Shown piece after piece: positions 29,592 through 39,071 of a stretch of DNA of 51,321 nucleotides (position 1 is its first letter; every line of letters begins with the position of its first letter). The stretch comes from Balneolaceae bacterium (GTDB lineage: Bacteria > Bacteroidota > Rhodothermia > Balneolales > Balneolaceae). The translations under genes were made by a program, and so were the position numbers. The stretch spans positions 1-51,321 of the forward strand of contig RECI01000163.1 in assembly GCA_007694095.1 (NCBI GenBank), given 5' to 3'. Below the pieces are notes generated by a model. The model was not told the origin of the DNA. It saw nothing but the letters and a program-made list of their open reading frames with translations, and did not search any database.

Positions 29592-29797
29592 ATGATTGTA
29601 ACTGATGGATACTGACTGCGATAAATCTCGTTCAAAAAAAAGATACTTCGAATGTTGAAATACTCTCAAGTGAATCTGCCTAAAACCGCACAGTAGTCAG
29701 TCACAGGTTTCACTATAATAGGATATTAGGCTAAAAATATTATTTTACTGGTTGAAGTCAGTTTGGATACCAAATTATTCAATTCATACACTGTTTC

Positions 29798-30490
29798 ATG
29801 AATCATATAAACATCCGTACATTTTTTTTGAGTGGCATATGCATGCCTTTGATCCTTTTTTTTGCAGTTTCTCTGACCGTAGCTCAGCAAAGAACCATTA
29901 CCGCCGAAGATATATGGAAGGTAGAACGGACGGGTAGCCCTGAAGCCTCTCCTGATAGCAATTTTGTTGCTTTTACTGTTACCTCATACGATATCAGCCA
30001 AAACCAATCCTCAACAAATATTTACTTGCTGAATGCCGGTTCCGGTGAATATCGTCAATTTACCAATTCCGGTTCTGACCGTGCTCCCGTTTTCAGTCCG
30101 GACAGCCGATATATGGCCTTTGTTTCCAACCGGGCTGACGGGCCTGCTCAATTATATGTGATGCCTGTATATGGAGGCGAAGCCCGAAAAGTTACCAACC
30201 TGCCGGTCGGTGTTTCTGCTCCTGCGTGGTTTCCGGATGGGCAAGCCCTTGCTTTTTCGGCCAGTGTGATCCCCGGCTATGGCGGCGATTTTGACAAGCT
30301 TGGCGAAATGCTGTCAGAACAGCGTAATAACAGGGTAACAGCAAAGGTAACCGAAAACCGCATATATCGTTTTTGGGATCGCTGGCTCACCGACGGACAT
30401 TATCCGCGCCTCTTTCGTGTGGATCTGGTAACTGAAGAGGTGGTTGATTTGATGCCCGGTTCCCGTCGGTTTTTTGCCATGATGGGCAAA
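29798..30490 (+). pseudogene. S9-family peptidase N-terminal fragment, truncated
   Basis: The frame starts with a signal peptide and a TolB-like beta-propeller segment of an S9 prolyl oligopeptidase (ITAEDIWKVERTGSPEASPDSNF; VFSPDSRYMAFVSNR; LFRVDLVTEEV). At about 30482 the sequence turns into the antisense of a GH20 gene, and the frame runs on to a stop at 30628 in nonsense. All C-terminal catalytic motifs are missing. The gene is therefore broken by recombination or deletion; the junction has the bases ATGGGCAAAAC. Confidence 0.8.
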
Positions 30491-31193
30491 ACGGTCGGTG
30501 GCCAGCCAGGCGCCCATATGTCCCAGCATATTCTGATTTGGAACCAGCTCGATCATCCTTTCGGCGGCATACCGCTCCAGTTCCTGCATTTCCTCACCTG
30601 TAACCGGGGTTTCGGTATGTTCCCATAAATCCCGGAATGAGGGGTAACCGAACGAAAAACCTTCCACATACAGCTGGAGGTGGTTGTATCGAAGCATAGA
30701 CAGCATATCCACGATCTCGTAGAGAGTCTCCATTGTGGGAATTTTGTCACGCGATATATCGAGCATTAACCCTCGCAGTTGCAGATCGGGCCAATCGATA
30801 ATTTCAAGTGCCGGAAGGCTGCCGTTACTTTGATTGTGGATTTGGCCGAGGGTTATGATGCTGTAATAGAGGCCGGCACGATCGGCATACGTTATGTCGA
30901 TACCGGATGGGCTTATCGCCAGAACAAATCCCTCCCCTGGAAGCTCTGTATTTATCTGAACCCGCATTCAGTTGCTTTGGAACGGGAAGCAAAACCAGTT
31001 CATCTGTAACATTCGAACTTTTTTCAGTAAACGAAAAGCTGGTGACGAGTTGAGCCGGGTAAGGGGCTTCGTAACGGATTTCATAGACGATCAGCATTGA
31101 TGCGGCGATAGATCCGGTAATTATTAAAAGGATGATGAAAATGCGAACAAAAAGGGTACCGGATTTGGATTTAGGGCTTGAATCTGACATCAT
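30482..31193 (-). pseudogene. Broken GH20 paralogue
   Basis: The start at 31193 mirrors the intact GH20: membrane anchor, then LLPVPKQL. At about 30967 the frame shifts, with a deletion of some 45 residues relative to the intact copy (between PKQL and R-V-Q-I). It resumes in another frame through ADRAGLYY and LDISRDKIPTMETLYEI to TDRFAH, where it meets the S9 fragment. The catalytic DE and everything beyond are absent. The middle 276 bases nearly equal 26990-27265, with one mismatch noticed, but the flanking bases differ markedly, a sign of gene conversion. Confidence 0.85.
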
Positions 31194-31458
31194 TTAGCAC
31201 CGGAATTGTTGGTTACGAGAGAGCAATGAATACAAGAATACTATCATATCAATTCTTTAATATACACATGTATAATCTGTGAAATTATTGATCCGAAGAT
31301 GAATTGCATGGATATTTATTGCCTTTACAGGTTTTGGTATTTTTAGGTTTGCAGGGTAAGCCCAGGCAGTAGTTGGCGGAATCATGCATATAAAAACCAT
31401 TTCTGCGAAGTATTTTTATAAACCTTGAGTAACGGGTACGAAAAAATACAAGGCAAAA
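31194..31458. other. Gene-free gap upstream of tRNA-Phe terminator
   Basis: AT-rich with no recognisable gene. A short minus-strand frame at 31285-31485 has no family resemblance and overlaps the terminator. Confidence 0.4.
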
Positions 31459-31501
31459 AAAAGCCCTGCAAGATCGTAACTTCATGTCTTACAGGGCTTT
31501 T
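31459..31501 (-). terminator. Terminator of tRNA-Phe
   Basis: AAAAGCCCTGCAAGA pairs with TCTTACAGGGCTTTT (one mismatch) around a 13-base loop, with a run of A on the plus strand (T on the minus) beyond the arm. Confidence 0.8.
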
Positions 31502-31509
31502 ATGACGTG

Positions 31510-31582
31510 TGGGACCGGGCGGAATCGAACCGCCGACACATGGATTTTCAGTCCATTGCTCTACCGACTGAGCTACAGTCCC
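31510..31582 (-). tRNA. tRNA-Phe (GAA)
   Basis: The minus strand folds into a standard cloverleaf of 73 bases: acceptor GGGACTG, D arm with GCTCAG, anticodon stem ATGGA/TCCAT with loop CTGAAAA (anticodon GAA), T arm GGCGGTTCGATTCCGCC, and discriminator A. CCA is not encoded. It stands alone between the GH20 remnant and recJ. Confidence 0.95.
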
Positions 31583-31961
31583 TCACAGAAGGATCAAGAT
31601 AAGGGCTTTTCATTTTTGAAACAATGGATATTTTTGGTGGAATTATCCCGGTTTTTTAGGGATCAGATTTAAGCTATCAGCCTTCAGCTGTAAGAATGTG
31701 AGATGTTAAGGCCGGATTAAGAATAAATTGAATTGAATTCAAGCGTGGTGCCTGGCGCAAAGCGCACTGCAGATTGCATTATCAATGAGGTGAAATCATT
31801 ATTCAATTGCAATTGCTGACATTTGATTTAAACAAAAAGCTGAAGGCTGATAGCTGACAGCTTTACTCTTACACACCTCTTCCCGGCCGGTTTTAATAAG
31901 ATCAAAAAGATAGAACTTAGTGGCCTCGTGCCATGGTGGCATCCAGCATCCCTTACCCCCC
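31583..31961. repeat. Gap with 18-base perfect inverted repeats
   Basis: AGCTATCAGCCTTCAGCT (31672-31689) and its exact reverse complement (31838-31855) bracket 148 bases without a gene. It is a small non-coding element of unknown type, perhaps a MITE. The remainder of the gap has no feature. Confidence 0.55.
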
Positions 31962-33680
31962 TCAATTCCTCTGTTCGATGTGCATATCTTTCAGCCTCAT
32001 CTGGATGGTGCGGCGACCGTTCCAGAAATTTTCTTCCAAAACGTAGGCCACATCAATTTTGTCGCGTTTGCAGTTTCGCAGCTGGGGTTCAAAATGATGC
32101 ATATTGAAACCAATGGCGTCAAAAACCTGCGAATCACCCTGTTTCACTTTCATCTTCAGGTGCCCGTTGCCTACAATGGTCGGGAGGCCTTCAACACAAA
32201 CATCACGGCTCACAAATACCGGCCTCAAATTACCAGGACCGAATGGTTCGAACTGGGATAGGAGTTTCCAGAATTTTAAATCGATTTTTTCCAGTTCCAG
32301 GTCTGCCTCGATTTCGAGTTCAGGGGTAAAATCGTTATCGGTTAGTGTGCTGTGGGCAATGCTGTTGATTCTGCTGCGAAATTCTTCCAGGTTGCAAATA
32401 TCCATCGTGAGACCGGCAGCATACTCATGACCGCCAAACTGTTCAAGGAGGTCTTCGCACTCTTTCAGCGCATCATAGATATTGAACCCTTTTATGGAAC
32501 GGGCCGAACCTTTAATTTTTCCGTCTACGGTACTGAGCATAATGGCGGGGCGGTAATGGGCATCCACAAGACGGGAGGCCACAATTCCTATGACTCCGAG
32601 ATGCCAGTCGGGATTGTGAAGCACCATGGCCGAGAGTTCGTCGAGATTGAATTCGTTCTCGATCATATGCATGGCCTGGGTCATGGTTTCACTATCGGTA
32701 TTTTTTCGGGTCCGGTTAACGGAGTCAAGCTCATCAGCATAGCGTGCAGCTTCTGTTTCATTATCTGTGATCATAAGCTCTACAGCTGAGGTGGCATCTC
32801 CCATTCTTCCCGCCGCATTAATGCGTGGCCCTATGGAGAAGACAATACTTGTTGTCGTAATTGTTCCAACCGGTATATTGATTTTATTGAGCAGGGCACG
32901 AAGGCCAACTCGAGGATTGGTGTTGATCAGTTCCAGGCCCTTCCGCATCATGATGCGGTTTTCGTCAACAATAGGTACAATATCAGAGGCGATGGAGATG
33001 GCAACAAGGTCGAGATACTGGTAAGTGAGCGAATCCGGCAGCCCAAGTTTTTTTGTGGTTCCCTGAACCAGCTTGAAGCCTACACCTGCACCTGAAAGGC
33101 CATCGAAGGGATAGCTGCAATCGGGCCGTTTAGGATCGAGAACAGCCAGGGCATCGGGAATCTGGTCACCAACGTTATGATGGTCACAGATAATTAAATC
33201 CATGCCCTGTTCCTTTGCGTATTTGGCTTCTTCTATTGCTGTGATTCCACAATCAACGGAAACAATGAGGTCGGCATTTCTCTCCATCGAATACTTAATT
33301 CCGTCCGGGTTAATGCCGTAGCCCTCTTTAAAACGGTGGGGAATGTAGTAATCCACATCCACTCCAAAACTCTGAAGAAAGTTATAGAGAATACTAACGG
33401 CTGTAGTTCCGTCAACATCATAATCACCGTAAATCACCACCTTTTGATGATTCCTGATGGCTTGACTAAGCCTGCAAGCAGCTGCTTCCATATCCTTCAA
33501 CAAGAAAGGATCATACATGCTCGAATTTTTAGGCCTGAAGAATGTTTTTGCTTTATCGTAACTGTCTATGCCGCGTATGGTGAGAAGGTGAGCAATCTCG
33601 GCAGGAATATTCAATTGCTGCTGAAGATTGGACGCATACTCTGCCCGCGACGGTTCGGTGTAGACCCATCGGTATGGCAT
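31962..33680 (-). CDS. recJ: Single-stranded-DNA-specific exonuclease RecJ
   Basis: 572 residues, the usual length. DHH-family motifs: GDYDVDG at 85-91, DCG at 143-145 and DHH at 166-168, followed by a DHHA1 domain and an OB-like C-terminus. RecJ degrades ssDNA 5' to 3' in RecF-pathway and mismatch repair, which fits recF elsewhere in this window. It is transcribed alone, opposite to the downstream stretch. Confidence 0.95.
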   Translation of the reverse strand: MPYRWVYTEPSRAEYASNLQQQLNIPAEIAHLLTIRGIDSYDKAKTFFRPKNSSMYDPFLLKDMEAAACRLSQAIRNHQKVVIYGDYDVDGTTAVSILYNFLQSFGVDVDYYIPHRFKEGYGINPDGIKYSMERNADLIVSVDCGITAIEEAKYAKEQGMDLIICDHHNVGDQIPDALAVLDPKRPDCSYPFDGLSGAGVGFKLVQGTTKKLGLPDSLTYQYLDLVAISIASDIVPIVDENRIMMRKGLELINTNPRVGLRALLNKINIPVGTITTTSIVFSIGPRINAAGRMGDATSAVELMITDNETEAARYADELDSVNRTRKNTDSETMTQAMHMIENEFNLDELSAMVLHNPDWHLGVIGIVASRLVDAHYRPAIMLSTVDGKIKGSARSIKGFNIYDALKECEDLLEQFGGHEYAAGLTMDICNLEEFRSRINSIAHSTLTDNDFTPELEIEADLELEKIDLKFWKLLSQFEPFGPGNLRPVFVSRDVCVEGLPTIVGNGHLKMKVKQGDSQVFDAIGFNMHHFEPQLRNCKRDKIDVAYVLEENFWNGRRTIQMRLKDMHIEQRN

Positions 33681-34085
33681 GGTTTATGTTTGGTTTTGTT
33701 ATCATTGAAAAGGCAGAAGAGTTTCACCTCTTGCATGCCAAAGCGTATTACGGGAATTAAAAGCCTTTTCCTTTTTGGCCCCTCTGAATAATGTACTGTA
33801 TAATAAAAAAGTGACCTGCAAATACACAATAAATATTGAAAATTTCCCGGATATTTATTCTCATTTTCATAAACAGGTAAATCGTTATGATGGTGCTGAA
33901 ACACAAACAGAAACCCTTCTCTTTGCCACGAAGGCTCGAAGACTCAAAGCAGCACAAAGGTTTTTGATGTTACCTCTCTATGGTGTTTCCCGCTCTACTA
34001 TATTGAAATTTCGTAGAGCATGCTTTTGGGAAATATTAATGGCTTTCATTGACTGCAGATGTTACAGATGTAACGTAGAGAAAGT
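33681..34085. other. Gene-free gap with a fragment of a CCACGAAG-type repeat
   Basis: Only frames without family resemblance occur here. The bases around 33927-33955 (TTGCCACGAAGGCTCGAAGA) resemble a dispersed repeat seen also near 25500 (GCCACGAAGACTGGAAGGCG). No gene is supported. Confidence 0.4.
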
Positions 34086-34979
34086 TTAAATTTCCGCGAG
34101 ATCTTCGTCCGAATCACCTAATGAGAAACTGAATTCGCCTGTTCGGTATGATCCGATGAAACCAAGGCCGTTATCAATAATTCCGGACTCAAAATCGATC
34201 TGACCCATCCTTGGTTTTCCTTCATTCCACTCGGCACCAAAATGAGTGTACCGGATATGAAATTTCCGGTTCTCAACAGCCGCACAGCTTACGGTTGGGA
34301 AAAGCAGATAAGTGTTGAAGTTTGGAATGTCTGGAATTATAGGAGGAAAAACCTCAACCATCAGGTTGCGCGGGCTCATAACTACCGTCATTTCATCAGC
34401 GTTGGGTTTGTGTGTGAGCCGGCCTACGATTTGCATCGGCGCCCAGTTCAGGTTTCCATTATGTAAAATCCCGACTTCCATTTGAATAAGCTCCGGATCG
34501 CGAACATTTTTGTAAGTGAATGTAATGGGAGTTTCACATTGAAGTTCGGGAAAGTTAATATTGATGTCCACATCTGTTTGCTGGGGAGTTGTAAATGAAC
34601 TTCGTACTGCCGCCCCATCCGACCGTTCAACTTTTAACTCGTAGGTGCGGTTCAGTTCAAGTATCTGGTCAAGAATAAAATTCTGGGTAAAATTTCCGGA
34701 AAAATTAACAACGGTATCCTTCAATACGTTACTTATACCGGTTTCAAGGTCTGTGAAGGTTACGATTCCGTCTATTTTTAAGGTTGAATCAGCAAACAGA
34801 GGTGTATCCAGTTTTCTAACCCGGATATAATTGATGCTTCGATCCATAGAAAGTGCCCCGTAAACAGAATAAATACTTTTTTCATCTTCAAAAGGGTTGA
34901 TGGTACTTTCTTCACAGGAAATTAGCCAGGAGAAAGAAAGAATCGTAAGAAGTAATAATGTAAACCGGTTTTTAAGCAT
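34086..34979 (-). CDS. DUF4249 family lipoprotein, TonB-receptor partner
   Basis: 297 residues. The signal ends in the lipobox LISC. The mature part is a paralogue of the 22368 gene. Its start is 12 bases downstream of the TonB-dependent receptor stop, so the two are one operon; DUF4249 proteins are known in Bacteroidota beside such receptors and probably help substrate capture at the surface. The ligand is unknown. The C-terminus is acidic (DSDEDLAEI). Confidence 0.88.
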   Translation of the reverse strand: MLKNRFTLLLLTILSFSWLISCEESTINPFEDEKSIYSVYGALSMDRSINYIRVRKLDTPLFADSTLKIDGIVTFTDLETGISNVLKDTVVNFSGNFTQNFILDQILELNRTYELKVERSDGAAVRSSFTTPQQTDVDININFPELQCETPITFTYKNVRDPELIQMEVGILHNGNLNWAPMQIVGRLTHKPNADEMTVVMSPRNLMVEVFPPIIPDIPNFNTYLLFPTVSCAAVENRKFHIRYTHFGAEWNEGKPRMGQIDFESGIIDNGLGFIGSYRTGEFSFSLGDSDEDLAEI

Positions 34980-34991
34980 GAACAGCTTTGT

Positions 34992-37328
34992 TTATCTGAT
35001 AATGGTTGTCAGGGATATATACGGAACCAGGGGCAGCTGATTTACTTGTTGCATGGTATTTACATCATAGTAAAAAACATTGGTGATGTTGAAGGTATTA
35101 ACAGCACCGATTTCCGTATCAATTCCAAATGATGGAGAAAAGCGGAAGCTTCGGGATATGGATGCATCCAGCCGTTGGAAGTTTGGCAGCTTTCCGTCAA
35201 AAGGTTCGGAGAACAGGGTCATTGCGCGACCCTGGTCGGTAATCGGGTTTTGACGCGGCAAATCAAGCAGTGCAAGGTCGAACGCGAAAAGACGGGTGAA
35301 TGGCCCGCCGCTGCCGAACTGGTAACTGATGCTTGCCGTATAATTTCCGAGTTGCAGCGAAGAGATCAGGTTGATTTGATGACGGCGGTCATGGGCAGGG
35401 TTATAGCTGAATACAGGCCTGTCGATCCATGCAACCAGCTCGCTGCTTGGGGCTTCATAAGTTACTTTAGAAATACCGTATGATAAAGAGAGGTACAAAC
35501 GGCGCAGATTCAGTTCTGCCTGAATATCACCGCCAAAAGTGAACGATTCCACAAGGCCGGTTGCAAGGGTATTTGCGGGTTCCCGGGTCCATCGGGCCAC
35601 GGGAATGTTCTTATGCTTTTTTGTATAAGCTTCAATACTTAACCCAAACGCCTGTGTGAACTGTTGACGATAACCGAGGATTGCATGTAAAGATTCGGGG
35701 TTAGGGTCCCGTTCATTAATGGGTTTATAGACATAAAAAACGGTTCCGGCATCACGCTCATCGTTAATGGCTTCATGCATTTGCACGTATCGCCCGGCAG
35801 CAAGACTGAATTCAAGATCCTCGTTGCCAATAGGATTCCAGCTTAGCCTTGCTCTTGGTTCCAGGGTGGGCTGGAGGTCGCGAATATTTATCTGTGATAC
35901 CACCCCCGGCCTGAATCTTATATTCGAAAATGGTTCGAGATTCAATGTAACATACGAGCTGAGATTGGTGGCAAGTTCATCGAGCTGGGCATCCACACCG
36001 GTAAAACGGACAGCGCGACCCTGCTGCTGTGCAAAAGGATCATCAAGGATGGCATCATACTTAATAAATTCCAGTTTAAACCCATAATTGGCAGGCGATC
36101 CAAAAAATTCAGCACGGTTGTCCATTCTCATATAACCCATTCTGAGGTTTGATTCCCGGCCAATATTATCAATTCCGGTTTCACTGCTGCTGTAACCTGT
36201 ATAGCCTATTGTGATATCAACGGCATGATTTAATTCTTCCGCAAACCCAAGACAACGTACTCCAATTGCGGTATTGCTCCAGCTGAGCTGAACAGCCCGG
36301 ATGGGGTTAATTCTTCCTTCGTCGTTGGTATGCAGACCGGTAAAATTGCAAACGGCACCATCCCAGTTTATCGAATATCTGCCAACAAGGTCATAAAAGC
36401 TAAGAGGAACATCTTCACCGGTAAGCCTGGGGCCGGTTTCCTCTATCACGGAATAACGGCCCATCAACAGAAAGGAATGGTTATCTACCAAAATTGGCCC
36501 TTCGGCCTGCAGCGAAACAATGTAGGGGCTGAGGGCTGCCTTACCCTGGAACCTGCGCATGTTTCCCTGGCGAAGGTTAATATCAAGTACAGCTGATGTT
36601 GCACCGGAATATTGGGAACCAAAACCGCCCGCGTAAATGTCAACACTGCTGAGTACATCCTGCGGAAGCGCTGAAAAGAGATTGGATATGTGAAATGGCT
36701 TTATGACAGGCATATTTTCCACAAGAACAAGATTCTGGGATGGTGTGCCGCCCCGGATATGCAGCTCCCCGCCCCTGTCGCCGGTAGTTACCACACTTGG
36801 CAGCGACTGCAGGTACATGGTGAGGTCGCCGCCGGGAGCCGGAGTAGGCATTCTGCTGAGGTCTTCCGGGGTTATGGTTTGCATTCCGGCATCACGCCTT
36901 GTAGTTCCCCGGCGAACGCTTACTACCAACTCACCGAGTACAGCGGTATCCGTAGCCAGTTCGGGCCGGATTATTTTTGTAGCACCCGGTTCAAGAGTAA
37001 TAATGTCACGATAGGTTTGATAACCGATATAACTTATCTGAATCTCGTAATCTCTTGCCGGGATGTTATTGAACTCTACAAACCCGTATGCATCGGTTGA
37101 TCGGGCATAAAGGGTATCGGCGCCGGGAATGGTAAGAAGAACATTTGCAGCGATCACCGGTGTTCCTTCATCCTGTGTAATGGCGATCACACGGAGTGTG
37201 GAATTCTGAGCATGTACCTGGTTTGCGGCTGTCAAAAAAATGATGGACAGAAGAATGAAAAACGTATGTAACGAGATGCTCCTGAGATGGTTAAAAATAA
37301 AAATAAAAGGATGGCTCAAATCTGACAA
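34992..37328 (-). CDS. TonB-dependent outer-membrane receptor with carboxypeptidase-regulatory-like domain
   Basis: 778 residues. A signal peptide ends near VHAQ; a carboxypeptidase-regulatory-like domain follows (about 45-125), then a plug with IRGGTPSQNLVLVENMPV and the remaining barrel. The family imports ligands such as siderophores or sugars, powered by the TonB complex. It is first in an operon with the DUF4249 lipoprotein. No transporter or enzyme lies next to it, so the ligand is unknown. Confidence 0.92.
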   Translation of the reverse strand: MSDLSHPFIFIFNHLRSISLHTFFILLSIIFLTAANQVHAQNSTLRVIAITQDEGTPVIAANVLLTIPGADTLYARSTDAYGFVEFNNIPARDYEIQISYIGYQTYRDIITLEPGATKIIRPELATDTAVLGELVVSVRRGTTRRDAGMQTITPEDLSRMPTPAPGGDLTMYLQSLPSVVTTGDRGGELHIRGGTPSQNLVLVENMPVIKPFHISNLFSALPQDVLSSVDIYAGGFGSQYSGATSAVLDINLRQGNMRRFQGKAALSPYIVSLQAEGPILVDNHSFLLMGRYSVIEETGPRLTGEDVPLSFYDLVGRYSINWDGAVCNFTGLHTNDEGRINPIRAVQLSWSNTAIGVRCLGFAEELNHAVDITIGYTGYSSSETGIDNIGRESNLRMGYMRMDNRAEFFGSPANYGFKLEFIKYDAILDDPFAQQQGRAVRFTGVDAQLDELATNLSSYVTLNLEPFSNIRFRPGVVSQINIRDLQPTLEPRARLSWNPIGNEDLEFSLAAGRYVQMHEAINDERDAGTVFYVYKPINERDPNPESLHAILGYRQQFTQAFGLSIEAYTKKHKNIPVARWTREPANTLATGLVESFTFGGDIQAELNLRRLYLSLSYGISKVTYEAPSSELVAWIDRPVFSYNPAHDRRHQINLISSLQLGNYTASISYQFGSGGPFTRLFAFDLALLDLPRQNPITDQGRAMTLFSEPFDGKLPNFQRLDASISRSFRFSPSFGIDTEIGAVNTFNITNVFYYDVNTMQQVNQLPLVPYISLTTIIR

Positions 37329-37570
37329 AAGCTGAAATCAAATGGTTTTTAGTAAAAGTTTATCAAACCAATAAAATTAAGGCTTTATTGTGCTAATTCT
37401 GAACTTTTTTTCGTAAAAAAAAGAAAATCCGAACCATCAGCCCGTACTGCGTGTTTGTCTCGATAACTTAGTATCTTTACCAGCCAGTGTAATTCAGGTA
37501 AGTTTCATTACACAGAAACGTAGAAATAGTTTGGCATACAGTATTTTGTGCTCAAAATTCGATATATAAG

Positions 37571-38818
37571 ATGGCCCGCAAAACGTTTGAAATTCCAGCA
37601 ATGTACCGTTCACCGGTCATACGCAATGTAAAAGAAGCTACAAAAATAACCGATCCACGGAAAAAAGACCTTAGTCCAACAAAACTGCATTTTGGTCCTG
37701 TTACGTTTCTTATTCCGCGCCATTTCGGTTTTTGTTATGGAGTTGAAAATGCCATCGATATTGCATACCGGACGATTGAAGATAATCCCGGGAAAAATAT
37801 TTTCCTGTTAAGTGAGATGATTCATAATCCCACGGTAAATGAAGATCTGCTAAAACGAGGGGTGAAATTTCTGTTTGAGACAGACGGCACCGAGAGGATT
37901 CCGTTTGATTCACTGCATAGCGATGATATTGTGATTGTACCCGCGTTTGGCACTACGCTTGAAATTGAAGAGAAGCTTAAAACCATAGGAATTGACCCAT
38001 ATCAATACAACACAACCTGCCCGTTTGTGGAGAAAGTTTGGAACCGGGGGAGCCAGCTCGGGCGCAAGGGTTACAGCCTGGTAGTTCACGGCAAACATAC
38101 CCACGAAGAAACCCGGGCCACATTTTCGCATAGTGCCGGTCACTCGCCCGTGGTTGTTGTACTGAATCCCGATGAAGCCAGGATTCTTGCTGAAATCATC
38201 ACTGAAAAACGGACGCTCGATGATTTTGATACATGGTTTGGCCATAAATCCACCGATGGGTTCAATCCGTTGAAAGACCTTGAATATTTTGGCGTTATCA
38301 ATCAGACTACCATGCTTGCTACTGAAACACAGGAAGTGATGGAAATCTTGAAGCAGGCAGCCAAAGAGCGTTTTGGTGAAGATAAGGTTTTGGATCACTT
38401 TGCCGATACTAATGATACGTTGTGCTATGCCACCAACGAAAACCAGTCGGCAACGTATGCCCTTGCAGATGCCAAACCGGATTTGGCCCTTGTTATAGGC
38501 GGGTACAATTCATCCAATACCATGCATCTTGTCGAGATCCTTGAACACCACTGCCCAACATATCATATCAGGGATGCCGGTGAATTTGATTCACCTTCGG
38601 AAATCCGCCATTTTGATCAATGGAAAAAAGAGATTCTCACATCCAATAACTGGCTGCCCCTTGATAAACGGGGACTACAGATTGCACTTACTTCAGGAGC
38701 ATCCTGCCCCGATATTCTTGTAGATGAGGTTTTATTAAAAATTCTCTCATATTACCCGGATGCGAAAGACGTGGATCAGGTAATGAGCCCGTTTGTAAAA
38801 ACCGCCGGTTTGGGTTAA
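37571..38818 (+). CDS. ispH: 4-hydroxy-3-methylbut-2-enyl diphosphate reductase (IspH/LytB)
   Basis: 415 residues, the long form. The 4Fe-4S cysteines are C55 (HFGFCYGV), C150 (NTTCPFVEKVW) and one in SGASCPDIL near the C-terminus. It makes IPP and DMAPP in the last MEP-pathway step. It is monocistronic. The TAA is followed by a GC-rich hairpin repeat. A TATCTTTA element at 37472-37479 lies 92 bases upstream of the start but lacks a well-spaced -33 partner. Confidence 0.95.
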   Translation: MARKTFEIPAMYRSPVIRNVKEATKITDPRKKDLSPTKLHFGPVTFLIPRHFGFCYGVENAIDIAYRTIEDNPGKNIFLLSEMIHNPTVNEDLLKRGVKFLFETDGTERIPFDSLHSDDIVIVPAFGTTLEIEEKLKTIGIDPYQYNTTCPFVEKVWNRGSQLGRKGYSLVVHGKHTHEETRATFSHSAGHSPVVVVLNPDEARILAEIITEKRTLDDFDTWFGHKSTDGFNPLKDLEYFGVINQTTMLATETQEVMEILKQAAKERFGEDKVLDHFADTNDTLCYATNENQSATYALADAKPDLALVIGGYNSSNTMHLVEILEHHCPTYHIRDAGEFDSPSEIRHFDQWKKEILTSNNWLPLDKRGLQIALTSGASCPDILVDEVLLKILSYYPDAKDVDQVMSPFVKTAGLG

Positions 38819-38820
38819 TA

Positions 38821-39071
38821 AAACTCCCCCTATCGAGACTACGAAAAAATACCACGGAAACTCAGAAAAGCACGGAATGTTCTGTAGTTTTCCGTGTTTC
38901 CGTGGCAATAAACACGATATGATTTTTTGTGATTTTGTTGATTGTGCATATTCTCACAGCCTCTAAAAGGGGGGGCAGTGGGTGTAAATCGGAATGTGCT
39001 CAGGAGAAGGGACTGGTTGTCGGTGGAGAATTGCATCACATCCCCCCGTTCCCCTTTAGGAAAGAGGGAGC
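38821..39071 (-). repeat. GC-rich hairpin repeat, decayed and interrupted
   Basis: AAACTCCCCCTATC (38821-38834) and AAAAGGGGGGGCAGTGGG (from about 38966) are the two sides of a unit's first hairpin, separated by about 130 bases of other sequence. The unit then continues to GGAAAGAGGGAG next to the ybbR stop. The insert carries a hairpin with arms CCACGGAAACTCAGAAAAGC and GTTTTCCGTGTTTCCGTGG, another repeat family. Confidence 0.7.

Noticed and set aside
31484-31672. 62-residue frame over the tRNA-Phe gene
   Set aside because: It is the familiar shadow of a tRNA read on the opposite strand.
34992-37328. TonB receptor with SusD partner (a polysaccharide utilisation locus)
   Set aside because: The adjoining gene is DUF4249, not SusD, and no glycoside hydrolase is in the operon.
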